From positions 940,406 to 1,004,405 of the forward strand of contig MNCI01037709.1 of NCBI GenBank assembly GCA_015680685.1: a stretch of 64,000 nt of DNA, written 5' to 3'. Source of the stretch: Gnetum montanum (lineage: Eukaryota > Streptophyta > Gnetopsida > Gnetales > Gnetaceae). A program made the position numbers and the translations under genes. The notes beneath the pieces were generated by a model. That model saw only the letters and a program-made list of their open reading frames with translations. It was not told the DNA's origin and searched no databases. This document shows positions 46,925-58,799 of this stretch, piece after piece. Numbering within the stretch: position 1 is the first letter of the stretch; each line of letters begins with the position of its first letter.

Positions 46925-49900
46925 ATCGGAACGTACGTTTTCGTTAAATGTAGTGTTTCGTCAGCCCATAACAGGTTGACATTTAATTTCATAGCATTGT
47001 ACACGATAAGTTGGCGCAGACCACGTCTTCATCTCGCAAATTCATCACGTGGCAGACAGTTTCGAAAAATTATGAAGATTGGCAATGATGCAGTCGCCAT
47101 CAAAAGACAATTGAAGAGAACAAATAAAAATACATAATCAAAATAAAAATTTACATAGATTAGATTATTTAGTGATGTAGCAGAATAGAGTTAAACTAAA
47201 ATTCAAGTTAGAATTCTTCATTTTAATAAATAAACTTGAAAGTGCACATCATTAATGATGGTAATAAATGACCAAACCGATCAGAGTGCAGATCATTAAT
47301 GATGGTACTAAATGACCAAACCTATCAATGAGAGGTTTCAAAATTGTATAAGTTGATCCCAATAAATGACCAAAAGTTATAGACTCTATACTACCGCTAT
47401 GTTAGTTTGCTGACGCTTCTGCTTCTGTGTTAATATGCATTTTTCTTAACGCCACAAGGCCAAGTTAAAAGTCCCCTGTTGTCATCTGCCAACCCTTTTC
47501 TTTCCACTGTCAGGCCACGTCTTATGCCGATCATTTTTTTCCCACCACAAATTTTAACCGACCAGCTCAATAGTCCGCCAACTTTTTAGGCCACATTCTT
47601 TTTCAACCACAAATTCATGTTAATAGTCCCGTGTTTTCTGCCAACTCTTTTGGCCATTTTTTCCACCTGAAGATCATGTTAACCACAAGCCACGTTTTGT
47701 CGTGGTCTGACCAGTTTTTATGCACCACAAATTCTAGTCCATTTGCCTACAACAAGACCACAGACCATAAACCAATGCACATCCGTAAACGGGTGGATTT
47801 TGTATAAGTGATAATGAATATGAAATCTGTAAAATTACGGAAGCATAGGCATTAATAATTATGAAATCTGTAAAATTAACAATGTGAACACTGAACTTTT
47901 GTGTATTATTGTGATTGTATACCACTGTTCTATGCAGGGTAGTAATTGACACAAAAAAATATTTTTTTGCCTGGCAGCGGACCCAAGGAGACACATGATT
48001 AAGATGACCATAGAATATGCATGGATGGATCACATGAAACGACTCATAAATCCATGTGGATTGATTTATGATTTTCCAAGAAAGCCACGTTCTGTCCTGT
48101 TTTTTGTCACCACAAATTCTAGTTTGTACTTTTTCATTGAACCCAACCATGTATACATGTGGTTGTCTCCTTTCTTCCATCATCATGCATGATTGTTGCT
48201 GGCTGTTTATTTAAAAAAAAATTTAATTTCATATGATAGGTAGCCATGACTAAGAATTGAGAACAGGGTGATGTAGTCTTCAAAGAAGAAAAGATGATGT
48301 AAAGTGCATAGATAAGCAACATTGATGCCATGAAGGTGAATGTAATAAGGATCATCAGCCTCATCTTTGCAAAGATAACACAGATCTGTGTTACGAATCT
48401 TGTCTTTGAGCACTTTCTGTATCTTGAAAAGTTGAAATCCTTCCGTGGCTCAGCACCCGCAAGCATAGTTACCAGAAATGAGAAACTGAGCAACGTGACA
48501 GCAATGCAAACGTGATAGAAAACGGCCAAAGGAAATGTTGTGGAAAAGAAACAAGATAAAGAATCCAAGCAATAATCTAGAAGAATTTTTGAATATTTCC
48601 ATCTCAAAAATGAAACAAAAGTGATCTATGGGAAAGGAAATACCATTATAATTCATATATTATGAAAGAAATTTCAGTTTATGGGGAAATCTCCTTAATT
48701 TAAATGTACTTCATTTAATAACTATTGGAAAGCCTTTTAGTTTTCTTGGAAAAATATAGTAATATGCCAGGAACAGTAAACACCCAAAGCAACTGTGTTT
48801 TGAAACATTGACAATCCGTTGTGTTTCTCGCAACTAGGTCTGCAAGGCACCCTAGTAATCATCACCATACTGTATGTTTCAAATCCAATGCTGGTTGCAT
48901 GTTCTACTCGGTTGGAGGTCTTCTGTTAACTTTAATCTTTTACCATTGATTCATGAATGTTTTTACCTGTTCATGGTTAAATGTTACATTGTTTGCCTAT
49001 TTTATGTAATTTCTGCTAATTAGTGCCAAGAACCTGATTCTGATAAACAAACAATTGAGGATGTCTGATGGTTGACAGAGAAAGGGCTGCCATCTAGATA
49101 GAATGTAGTTTTGAAGTTAGACATGTAAAATTTTTAAAGGTAGCTTTTCAAAATAAATATTTGTACAGATATACAAACTGAGTCAAATGTATGGCTGCCA
49201 ATGAGCTTTAGATAGAAAAAAAAAATCCTTCAAAGAGTTGTTTTGCTTTGTTTTATAATAATTCGAGAGATATTGAACATGTTTAGGCTTATCATTAATA
49301 TTTAAATTAGATGTATAGGTTGTATCATTATATACAGAAAAGTTTTATTTGCAACCTATTACTTTATTAATCATATTTTATGGTTTTATATGTTTGATAT
49401 GAAAGAGTTGATTCTCTGAACTTCACTAATGAAATCTTATTCGAATCATGTTTTTTTGAATACAAAATAATTTTGTTAAAGAGAAGGATTCTTAAGAAAT
49501 TTTGTGAGACAATGGCTTAATAATAACAAAGCATATTCATAAAAATATTAATAAAGAAGTTAATTGCATTTAATTGCAGTATTTCTAAATTCATGGCCAA
49601 GGAAAACTATTAATTACAAAATTGTTAATTGGTTTTGTAAAATTTTTCTCCTATATAGTATGTGTGGTCTCTTTATAATTGTAACTTGCAAGTATGTCGC
49701 TACCTTACTCCTAACTTTATGACATAAATATTTTTGACAAATATATTTGTGAGTCATAAACAAAATAGATTATCATCCTGAGCCATAAGGCTCATCCCAC
49801 CAACCAAGAGGGTTGGTAGACAAGTGAAAGCCTAATTTCTTTGATTAGGTGCACTTAGGTCTTTGACATGAAAAACAATCACCTCACCATCACTCCAAAT

Positions 49901-50160
49901 GATAGTTCCTATTTGTGAGCCATTACATATACAACAAAACCTTGTCAATGGGTGGGTCTAATCAAATTGAGATATTAGTTGTAATTTTTGTTGATTAAAT
50001 AAATTGAATGGTTATGGTAATGTAATTTTGTAGATATAACTCTTTAGACCTTTGAATATGGATTTTATTGTTATTGATATAATAACTTAAAAAGGTAAAT
50101 GTAACTTTTGTTATACAACAACTGCTGTAAATTTATTATTGAGTAACTTTTGTTATTGAC
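46925..50160. other. Intergenic DNA upstream of the P450
   Basis: No supported gene. Minus-strand frames at 47734-48607 are hydrophobic and overlap each other, without a domain I recognise. 48.7-50.1 kb is AT-rich and featureless. Confidence 0.5.
47455..48125. repeat. Degenerate repeat family with a CCACAAATT core
   Basis: Four or five loosely spaced units between 47455 and 47745 contain GCCA(C)xT, a T-rich stretch and then CACCACAAATT. A further clear copy lies near 48083-48122 (GCCACGTTCTGTC, then CACCACAAATTCTAG) that closely matches the unit at 47693-47742 (GCCACGTTTTGTC, then CACCACAAATTCTAG). Unit length is about 50-70 bp. It lies in the upstream region of the P450. Confidence 0.6.
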
Positions 50161-51189
50161 ACGATACACTGTGTTGGGGCCTGGACTGTGAAAACGCTCT
50201 TCATCGACGCTCTCCTCCGGCCGCGCTCCTCTCGCGCAAGCAGACTTCTTCCGAGATGCCAATCGCACTTGCTCCGGCATCTTCTAATTAGCTTGACTCT
50301 GACTATTTCGTTGTTGTTTTTGCAGGTGGGTGGGGTGGCCACGTGCTGTCTAGAGAGCCATGTTGGCCGCGGTTGCGTGGTCCTCGTGGACCGCTGTTGC
50401 GTGGACCGCGCTGACTATTGCTGCGTCGTCCTCCAAAATCGGATCCCCGTTGCCCAAAACCGTTGTGCCCTGGGAAATCACTGCACCCTGCTACACACCC
50501 TGCAAGAGGGCCTAGACCTACAAAACCGCCACGGCCTGCAAAACCGCGACCGCCTGGCTACCGGCAGATCTGCGCCCACAACCACGTCCGTGACCCGAGA
50601 AACCCTGCGAATGATCAAAATTCCCCACGCCGTGGTGTTCTAGCCTATGTTCAAAACCAAACAGAACGCTGCCCTGATCTTGAACGTGATGTGTAAAATA
50701 GACCCGCGATCTACAAAAACCCCATGATCTAAAATAATTAATTCGGGATCTGCAAGACTTAATCCGGGATTTGCAAGACAAGGGTTAGACCTGTTCCAAG
50801 CTCAGGATCTAGAGAATCAATTTGGGGCTGTGGCTGGGTGTTTCTGTGTTGTCCCTGTGAAGAGGTTGGTTTGTTTCGTGGGTAGGCGTGTCATAATGGC
50901 ATCAGGTTCTGCTCTTCCTCTACCTCACCTTCAATTAATTAACTCACTTTATTTTTTTTCAAGTTGTGGGGTTCTTACCAAGATCCCCAAGCATAAACAC
51001 TCAAGTTCAAAGTCTCCTTCAGTGTCAGGGTATTCAAGTTTCTCATGCCTCTTAGGTCGAGAAGGCTCTCTTTAAAAAATTTTCCAACACAGAATGCAAC
51101 TTTAATAGCACGTGCCTAGAGATTTAACTATAATGTCAACAACCCGACTTTTAATATAATTTCTTGTTACGTGGAATTGCCCAATCTTC

Positions 51190-51869
51190 AACTTGTCTTA
51201 TCATTTGTAGAGAGGGACATTGTGAGCACCCTGGATCCTATTATTTCTGAGCATTATACGGTGATTAATGGAACTCAAATTCACCGTTATTGTATTGAAC
51301 TGGACATTGCTCTTTAGAATACCTCATTAACCCTCGCTGCTCGTGGAAAACTCTTCACCCAAAAAGTGGACTATTTTTACCTTCCAAACTCATGTAGCTA
51401 TTGTCATAGGGTTGAGCATCATATATCGAAGTGCCCCATCCTAGCCAGGAAAAAATAACCTGTAGCATCTCAGAAAACCTATTCCCCAGTCACGCCATTA
51501 TGCCCACCCTTAATATCCTTTAAATTCGACTCTCCTTCCCCAACAGCTCCACAATTCTCCTCTCAATCTAGCCCCTCCAAGCCACAAAAACAACAATTAG
51601 GTACTCACACCTCCACCCATGTCATCTCCTCTAAGGCAATCACGGACTCAATCTCGATGGATGAGTTCGTGGTGGGCAATGGAAGGAAACAAGTCAAATC
51701 TTCCTTTATCTCTACTCCTTCCTCAAGCTCCTCTCCACTGAACACTTCCATGGCCCTTGTCTCCATCAACAACTCCTCTGCCCTCCTGTTAGGAACAATG
51801 GAAGTTGACACTTTGACTTCTGAACCTTCCGTTGACCTTTCACCCAAACTGCCTCTTGTTTCTCCATGA
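51190..51869 (+). pseudogene. LINE ORF1 C-terminal half with zinc knuckle
   Basis: Frames read LDPIISEHYTVINGTQIHRY, then CIELDIAL and YFYLPNSCSYCHRVEHHISK, with C-x2-C-x4-H-x4-C completed by the next Cys. This is the DUF4283/zf-CCHC_4 arrangement of plant L1 ORF1 proteins (nucleic-acid chaperone). A Ser/Pro-rich tail follows. Its stop overlaps the ORF2 start as ATGA (51866-51869). An in-frame TAA just after the knuckle and earlier shifts break it. Confidence 0.82.
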
Positions 51870-52600
51870 ACCTCCTTTCATGGAACATTCGAGGCTTTAC
51901 TAGTAGGCTTCGATGGAAGTGAGTAGGCAAATTTATTTCTAGTCTTAATATAGCCTTTGATTTCGTTCTCCTTCAAGAAATTAAGGTTTCAACCGACCTT
52001 TTATCCTTTTCTGCCCATTGGTTTCTTCCTCACTCTTCAATCCTAACAACGCCCCATGCGAGTAGGAAAGGAGGCATGGCCACTCTCTTGTCATCCTACT
52101 GGAAAACTAAAATCCTTCAAAGTGGTTCTGAAACTGAACATAGAGTTTCTTGGACCACCTTCTCTTCCTCGCATGGTCCATTTGGTATTTGCTCGATTTA
52201 TGCCCCAAACGACTCTACAGAATGGGCTCTCTGGTAAGAACTTGCAAATTCTCTTCCCCCAATGCCTTGGATCTTCGGAGGAGATTTTAATATGGTTGAA
52301 TTCCCTCAAGATAAGCTCGAAGTGGTGTTTTTTCAACTGCCCAATCTTGAGTATCAAACTTGGTCCACCTTCAAGAAAAGGTTTTACCTTTCTGATGGGG
52401 TGGACACCTCTGTAGGCATTCCCCTCCACAAACTTACCTAGAGAAATCTCCATCTTGGGTAGGCTCACATCTACAGTAGGTTAGATAGGTTCTATTTCTC
52501 CATCCTTTTCTTCTTGCAAGCCTTCACTACTACGTGAAACACCACAAAATTTTGAGCTTGGTACTTCTCCAGCTAGAAGCAGGTCCTTGGGACCCACGGA
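51866..52600 (+). pseudogene. LINE ORF2 endonuclease domain, truncated
   Basis: Starts MNLLSWNIRGF (catalytic Asn), then LLQEIKVSTDLL (catalytic Glu), SRKGGMATLLSSYW, GICSIYAPND, PPMPWIFGGDFNMVEFPQD (GGDFN) and YSRLDRFYFSI. These are the ordered motifs of an apurinic-type L1 endonuclease. TGA and TAA codons interrupt it, and the terminal SDH block and all RT sequence are absent. Confidence 0.9.
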
Positions 52601-52679
52601 CAACCACGACTACATTTGGTGTCACACATTGCAACTTTGGCGATCAAAATGCTTAATTTTCACTAAGTATGCAGTACCA

Positions 52680-54052
52680 GCGTATACGCCCGACATCCAC
52701 AACATATATGCCCGGCGTATACGCCCAGTGTAGACATCCAACTTACACGCTGACGTACACACTTCCCATGTACGCTCAGCGGGTATGGCAAATGTTTACG
52801 TTCAGCATGGAGTCTCCAAAGATAGAATGAAGACAGCACCGAAGAGAAAGAATTGAAGCAAGTCGGCAACCATCGACGTATACGCCCGGCGTATACGCCT
52901 AGCCATTGTCGGCGTATACGCCCAGCATCCACAGCATCACTGAAGTTCGCATATGCCCAGCGTGTACGCCTNNNNNAAAACCTTTTATGCTGGACAACCC
53001 TGTACGCTGAGGAGACAGCCTCTACGCTGCGCTTACAGTGTGATCCAGTCGTTGTCATCCTTACATTTGCCGGGGCTTTCGTCCACCTTGTGTCCCATTC
53101 ACAACTACGTTTGATCGATGCATTGTACTTTCATTCTGTAATGCCATTGTTCCATTCTCTTCCCATAATCGTTTATAGTTTGCATTAATTGTTGTACATA
53201 TTCTGTTTACGTCTATTTACGTTTACGCTCTGTTTGTATTGTTTACATTGTTTACGCTCTGTTTACGCCCGCTACGCTGTTTACGTCTAACCTAGCGTAT
53301 AGCACTTCGGTGTACGTTCGGGGAAATCCTTGTCTGATCCGTGTGCGCACCACCCAAGGTACTCTGCTCTCGTGTATTCCAGCTCGCCCTCAGGCGAGGG
53401 CAGGGTCTTCTGTGCGCGCCCTGCAATCCCACGATCTCTGTTTCCTTCCAGCTGAAGACCGACGATTTCAGGCGGTACAGAAATTGGAGCTAGAAGGAGG
53501 GCCTCTGCCTGAAACTTACTTGCAAGCTTCTCAGCGTTTACGCTGTTGAGCGTTTACGCCATCGACCACAATCATTCCTGCTAATTTAAGTACATTCCAG
53601 CGTTTACGCTGCTTTGCCCTCAAACCGTCCAGCGTATACGCTGATCAGTGTTTACGCTGTGTCTATTACAGTTTTCCCTGCAACATCCCCAGCGTTTACG
53701 CTAGTAACCATCCATCACATTTCACGCTGCAGACTTTCCTTATGTCCTACATAAATTTTACGCTGCATATTTTACGCCATAAACTTGTTGACGCTATACC
53801 CTTTTACGCCGTAGACCTCATCTACGCTGTACGCCAACTTTGTCCCTGCCATTCTTTACGCCCTAGATTTGTTTTACGCTGTATCCTATTTTTACACTGC
53901 ACCCTTTTACGCTGTGCCCTAATGCTGTACACGCTGTCTGGCGTATACGCTGAACCACTTACGCCGTAGACTCGTCTATGCCGACCATATACGCTACGTA
54001 CATATACGCTGTATACGCTGTCATTATACGCTGTTAGCTAAAGCGTATACGC
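52680..54052. repeat. GCGTATACGC palindrome cluster 1 (gag leader)
   Basis: Seven exact copies of the self-complementary 10-mer GCGTATACGC start at 52680, 52715, 52889, 52912, 53632, 53941 and 54043. Many one-mismatch forms (GCGTTTACGC, ACGTATACGC, GCGTGTACGC) and shortened TTTACGCTG/TATACGCTG motifs fill 53.2-54.05 kb. Spacing is irregular. The cluster ends 66 bp before the gag ATG. Five N at 52972-52976 interrupt it. Confidence 0.95.
53050..53580 (+). other. Element D leader, middle part
   Basis: Between the two palindrome-dense parts of the leader there is a GC-richer block (53.33-53.53 kb) without repeats, in which short frames exist but no domain. It may contain LTR/leader sequence of element D. 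Confidence 0.4.
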
Positions 54053-54117
54053 TGTACCCCGCATAGTACATTAATTTCACATTTCTAGACTGTGTCGTAT
54101 ATCCTCAACCAATCATC

Positions 54118-57100
54118 ATGAATCCCGTAAACACCACCGTCGCCACTACTCAAGTCACCCACATTATGGACACCACAGTGGTCCAACAGCCTGTCGCGCA
54201 ACACCCGGGAGTACAACCCGCAGCGGGGCCCCGCCGGTCCCTAAGGTTGCAAGGGAGAGCCCCGGCCTCTAACATTATAACCCAAGACCAGTATAATTTC
54301 ATATGTCTAAAGATACCAGTTGATCTGGCAGTAGATCAAATCGAAATGGAGGGGAAGAGGCAATTCGAACTCTTCTACAGGGGAGGACGTGAGTTCATCC
54401 CCTCGCCATACGATATAATCCTTATTCCAGAACAGTATTCAGAGCTCGTTACACGACTTCTCCTACAAAGAAGTCAGCCGTTGGATCAGCCTGCGGTAGA
54501 TCTCCAACCGGAAGAGGAGGACGAGTTCGTGGCCCAATCAAAACACGAGGACTCCTATCACACCCTCAGTCCACAAAACCATGTCAACCCCATTTTTGAT
54601 ACAGACACAGGGAAGGCCATGCCCCTCCAACCCCTCAGACTCACCCACGCACAAATGCCTCTACCACAAACATCCTCATTCGCTCATGTTCCACCTTCGA
54701 CTGATCTGCAATTCAGCACGCTCCCTCTCGCTATCATCCCTGATGCAGTAGCTGGCCCATCCTCGCAAGCACCACCCCCGAACCATAACATGGGAGCAAC
54801 CTTCATGCCTAGAGTGATAGGGATGCCACATGTGATACCAGCATCCACGTCTGCCCACTACATTCCCCACATCCAAATGCACGGGGCCCCTTCTACTGCC
54901 GTAACCCAACAGGTGGTCCCTCCACAAGACGTAGCTGGACAATGGGTAGCAATGGGCACTCAACCACAGCAACATCAACCTCCTCATTATAACATACCAC
55001 CCCATATAGTTCAACCAGCCAACGTTCCCCCAGTACAGCTGCAACCACCGCAACAATAGCCTTTCCCCTATAACGTGCCATCCCTAATGCCACCCCCTAT
55101 AAATGTGTTACAAGCACAACCCCCGACCGCACAGCTTTCGGCCTTTCAACCCACCATACAATACTCTAACCTGTACACTATACCACAACCTCAGGTTGCC
55201 ATGTCACCGAGTGTCCAAGACTAGGCGGATGCCAAAAAACTGATGCAAGAATTAACTGACGAGGTGAAGCGCCTAAAAATGGCTACCGACGGAGAGCTGA
55301 AGGTAGTGGATTTCTACCACGATGATCCCATCAGCCCTTCCGTCCCACCTCTAACTTTGCCTAAAGGCATATCGTTGCTGACACTAACCAAATACAACGA
55401 GGAGACAGACCCCAATGCTCACTTAATAACATTTAGGTTAGAATGCGCGCTACTCCAGGCATGGCCCTATGCCATTCTCCGAGTGTTCCCCATGTCCCTC
55501 GCAGGGAGAGCACTTGATTGGTATCGGGCTCTGCCAAGGAATTCCATCTTCTTCTTGGAAGACTTATTACACCAATTTTTGACCAGGTTCAAGTACAACT
55601 TGAAAATCGAGGCCACACTAGATAGCCTCATACAGGTCAAGCAAGCACCGCTTGAACCTATTCAGAAATTTATTTAGAGGTGGAGTGCTGCTCTTAATGA
55701 GCTACACGAACCAATCTCCCAAACATACCTGCTTACTATCCTGAAAGGGGTCGTTAACTACTTTTTTAAATCCAAGTTGTACTACCTTAACGCGCGTAAC
55801 CTTAACCAAGCTTTTGTACAGATCAAAAATATAGAAGAGACGACTCAAAATAGCCACGACCCTGCATACTTAGCCTTTAAAAATCAACACACTAAGAAAG
55901 ACAAAGAGAAGGCTAAAACAACTATAGCAGCGATAGCAGGAGTGCAACAAGCAAGCATGGCACACCAAAATAAGCCGCCCGTACCCCCTACTAACTATAA
56001 TAAACCTATTCCCACAACCGCGACGGAATCGTCAGCATCGCAAAATCCAACAACAAACCGTACGCGAAATTTCGAGAGGAAAGAACCCTCTCAATATATG
56101 CCTCTACCAATGAAGCCATCCCAGCTCTTCGATCAACTTCTAAAAGCTGGGTTGATGAAACATAAACAGTTATCCCCCGCGGCCATTCAGAGACATGACC
56201 AGTTCTGTCAACTCGTTCAGAACCCAAGCTTAGCAACGCCGGATGAGCCTCCCGTACCCAAAGGCTTCAGAATGGCTCGCTTTTGCGACTACCATCAATG
56301 AAACAGGCATGGTACGGATTACTGTTTCACCTTGAAGCAGGATATTCAGCGAATGATCGATGAAGGTCAAATCACTTTTGATGAGGCCAACCCGGTCCAA
56401 CCACAGAATCAGGCTATGGGGGTGTATAAAGACCCCCTGAACACTAAAGAGGCGTCGTACGTCATCAATACAATCTACCTTGATGATGATTCCGATACAC
56501 CCAACATTAACACTGTCTATCCCCAATATAAACAGGAAACACCTAATAGGCCATTCGTAGTTCAGATTTCTCCCGCTGTGTCCACGCCCACGCCTCAACC
56601 ACCACGTGCCCCCCAGCAGCCGTACGTCGTCCGAGTACCCTCGGCCGTACCCACATCTAACACCATGACACGCGATAAACCATACATGGTGCGTGTCCCT
56701 CCCGTCATTCCCTCAAATGCACCAACCCCTTCTGCTCGGCCTGTCCCTTTCGTAGTCCAAGTACCACCAGCTGTCACAACAGCGGAAGTACAACCTCCGC
56801 CAAAACCAATCCCGTATATCATTAGGATACCCGAGAGTCCTAATGATTACCAAGCCTCCACCTCACAAACGCAAGGCAAACCCAGCCCCTATGTCATTAG
56901 GGTACCTGGCCGGCCTTCTGACCAATCACATCCAAATGTACAACTGCGACTCCGCCCAGCTCCATATGTGGTAAGAATCCCAGGGCAACCCGAGGCTCCA
57001 AGACCAGCCCCACCTCCACGCCACACACGAGAATGCCTAGTAGACAAGCTTACACGTGAACGTGTGGAGAAGGAACGCTAACAACTAGCCATGGAGCCAC

Positions 57101-57615
57101 CTAAGCCCACTCTGCCTAACTCCGTACCCATGTCATCACCTAACAACCCACCAAACGCAGGCAACGAAAGTGAATCATCTAAAAAACATGAACCATCTAA
57201 AACGACGGCTCCAAGCGAAAATGACAAATCAACTAAACACGAAATAAAACTGTTGGGCCCAATGGACCCAGTCATCGTTGATAAAAACATCCACAACACT
57301 AGAGACTTCGCAACGGCCTTGACACAAGTCACCCAAGCATTGAAGCAAAAGAACACTTCGCTGAGCTTGTATGACTTGGTGCTAACATCCCAAACACATC
57401 GAGAAGCTCTAGTACGCATGCTAACGTCAATCCCGGTAAGCGAGGACTTGCCCCCGAACGAACCCGTCATTCATGCAGTAATGTACTCGTCTCACTTGAC
57501 TACTCCTAAACCCTTGAGCTTCCATGACGACAAAATTAAGGTGGACAAGAAAACAGGGGAAATAACAACAACCCCCATATTCATAATGATACGCATAAAC
57601 CAGTTCAGGACGTAG
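54118..57615 (+). pseudogene. Element D gag polyprotein (gag part of gag-pro)
   Basis: One frame runs from ATG 54118 with stops at 55057, 55222, 55675 (TAG), 56299 (TGA) and 57079 (TAA). N-terminus: MNPVNTT with a basic RRSLRLQGR. A Pro/Gln-rich region follows, then a coiled-coil-like MQELTDEVKRLKMA. The Retrotrans_gag-like domain follows at 55.3-55.85 kb (DPNAHLITFRLECAL, SLAGRALDWYRALP, FLTRFKYN). The nucleocapsid motif is CDYHQ, stop, NRHGTDYCFTLK (C-x2-H-x4-H-x4-C if the stop is one residue), typical of plant gypsy gag. A repeat domain lies beyond it. The base composition and few stops suggest it is younger than elements A and B. Confidence 0.85.
56551..57015 (+). repeat. Seven-fold PYVVRVP peptide repeat in element D gag
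   Basis: The protein motif P-[YF]-[VMI]-[VI]-[RQ]-[VI]-x0-1-P recurs seven times at 20-27-residue intervals: PFVVQISPA, PYVVRVPSA, PYMVRVPPV, PFVVQVPPA, PYIIRIPES, PYVIRVPGR, PYVVRIPGQ. The linkers are Pro/Ser/Thr-rich and unrelated. The DNA between repeats has diverged while the motif is kept. It sits between nucleocapsid and protease. Confidence 0.9.
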
Positions 57616-58313
57616 ACGATGGAGCCGCCACAAACGTAGTACCGTACCCCATCGTTGAACAACTAGGGCTTACTGAATTAATCAAATCAACTGCAACTAC
57701 ATATCTGAAATCATTCAGCGGGTCACGCGTAATGGTCAAAGGCACAGTGACCTTAGACTTCATAGCAGGGGATCAATTTCCCACGTTCGCCGATTTCCTG
57801 GTGGTCGATGAAATGCCAGGATTCAACTTAATATTAGGAAGACCCTGGTTGGCCCAACCAAAAGTGGTTTCCTCCCCTATACACCAAGAGATCCACCTGC
57901 CTTATGAAGGCGGTGAAATCATCATACATGGGAAAGCCGCTATGCCTATTATCTCATCACATGTGGACATGGACCAAGGCTCGGAGGTCGAACTTGAAGA
58001 GCCTAAACGAAACGATAACAATGCGCAACAACTGGTAAGCAGTAAGCCTTTAAACATGGAACAAGACCCATCTAAAATAGAAACGCCTACGTCTGACACT
58101 GTACATACAACTTCTCAAGCGGAAACTCGCACAGAAACCATGCCAACTACCAAAACATCTGAAAACATTAACACAGGAACCACTCCGCCAGACCTCCCTT
58201 GGGCTAAGTTACCATTCAATGTGATTAGCGAAGGAGACGCTAAATATAAAATCATACCAGTTGATACAGCACCTGACGTAAAAATAAAAAGAATAAAAAA
58301 ACTACTAAAATAA
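57609..58313 (+). pseudogene. Element D retropepsin-like aspartic protease
   Basis: The active site reads VDDGAATNVVPYPIVEQLG (D-[STD]-G-[AS] pattern), then the flap region, and FADFLVVDEMPGFNLILGRP with WL, the conserved ILGRPWL motif of plant gypsy proteases. An acidic/Thr-rich tail ends at 58313. It cleaves gag polyproteins in active elements. The frame differs by one base from gag (shift near 57580), so it is either a programmed shift or, more likely, a single-base indel. No RT follows. Confidence 0.88.
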
Positions 58314-58319
58314 TACCAT

Positions 58320-58560
58320 CGCTACCGTCCAAAATGACGCTAAACTACCGTTAGTCCGAAATGATGTTAAACTATAACAAAAAATATGTATATATATTAA
58401 AACTACTCGTTAAACTATCATGTCCACAACGACATAAAACTAGCCACGATCAGCGATGATCGGTCAACAAAACAATCCGCTCGTGTCTTTCGAATATCCC
58501 TTGTTTATGACTGGGGCCCGAAATAGCCTTAAACTAGTTCATGCATGTATACTTCGTTTT
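58320..58560. repeat. TTAAACT-core degenerate repeats, copy set 1
   Basis: Units resembling TCCRAAATGAYGYTAAACTA occur three to four times after the gag-pro stop, with a last unit CCCGAAATAGCCTTAAACTA followed by GCATGTATAC. They match the set at 63682-63820 upstream of the antisense gene. Confidence 0.7.
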
Positions 58561-58799
58561 CCTTTTTGTTTAACATTTACGATTACATCTCTGCATTTAA
58601 AACAAAAAAATAACTCAAAACATTTCATATTTCCATGTCGTGTTCACAATTAAACTCAAAATCAACAAAAATTTTCTTACATGTAATGTTGTATAATCAC
58701 AAGTGTCAACTGTTTTTGTCCATCTCAAAATTTTCAAGTTACAATTCTTGTATAAATTTGAGTAAAAAAAAAAACAACAGCAACTTAAAAATCAAAATG
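58561..58799 (-). other. 3' flank of the antisense gene
   Basis: AT-rich, with no frame of note. It should contain the 3' UTR of the minus-strand gene; no AATAAA was seen on that strand. Confidence 0.4.

Larger units (their letters stand above)
50175..52650 (+). mobile_element. L1-type LINE, 5' portion, interrupted by element D
   Basis: A GC-rich 5' region (50.18-50.9 kb) is followed by ORF1 with a CCHC zinc knuckle and ORF2 starting with an endonuclease domain. Homology ends at about 52.5-52.65 kb, before any RT motif, where the palindrome-rich leader of element D begins. The simplest reading is that D inserted into this LINE and that RT lies beyond the window or is lost. Single stops and shifts are present. 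Confidence 0.8.

Noticed and set aside
48134-48607. Hydrophobic minus-strand frame and an overlapping CYLCKDEADD segment
   Set aside because: A zinc-binding RT tail was considered because of the C-x2-C, but the expected later His and Cys do not follow and no neighbouring LINE sequence was found.
50188-50781. Arg/Pro-rich frames in the GC-rich start of the plus-strand LINE
   Set aside because: Overlapping frames on both strands with no domain. Better explained as the GC-rich 5' region of the LINE than as a host gene.
52680-54060. Short repeats with irregular spacers reminiscent of a CRISPR array
   Set aside because: Plant nuclear context, repeat unit only 10 bp with frequent variants, spacing from 13 bp to several hundred bp, no cas genes.
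54676-55056. Minus-strand frames within the gag N-terminal region of element D
   Set aside because: Complement of Pro/Gln-rich gag coding sequence; no signals of splicing or a promoter on that strand here.
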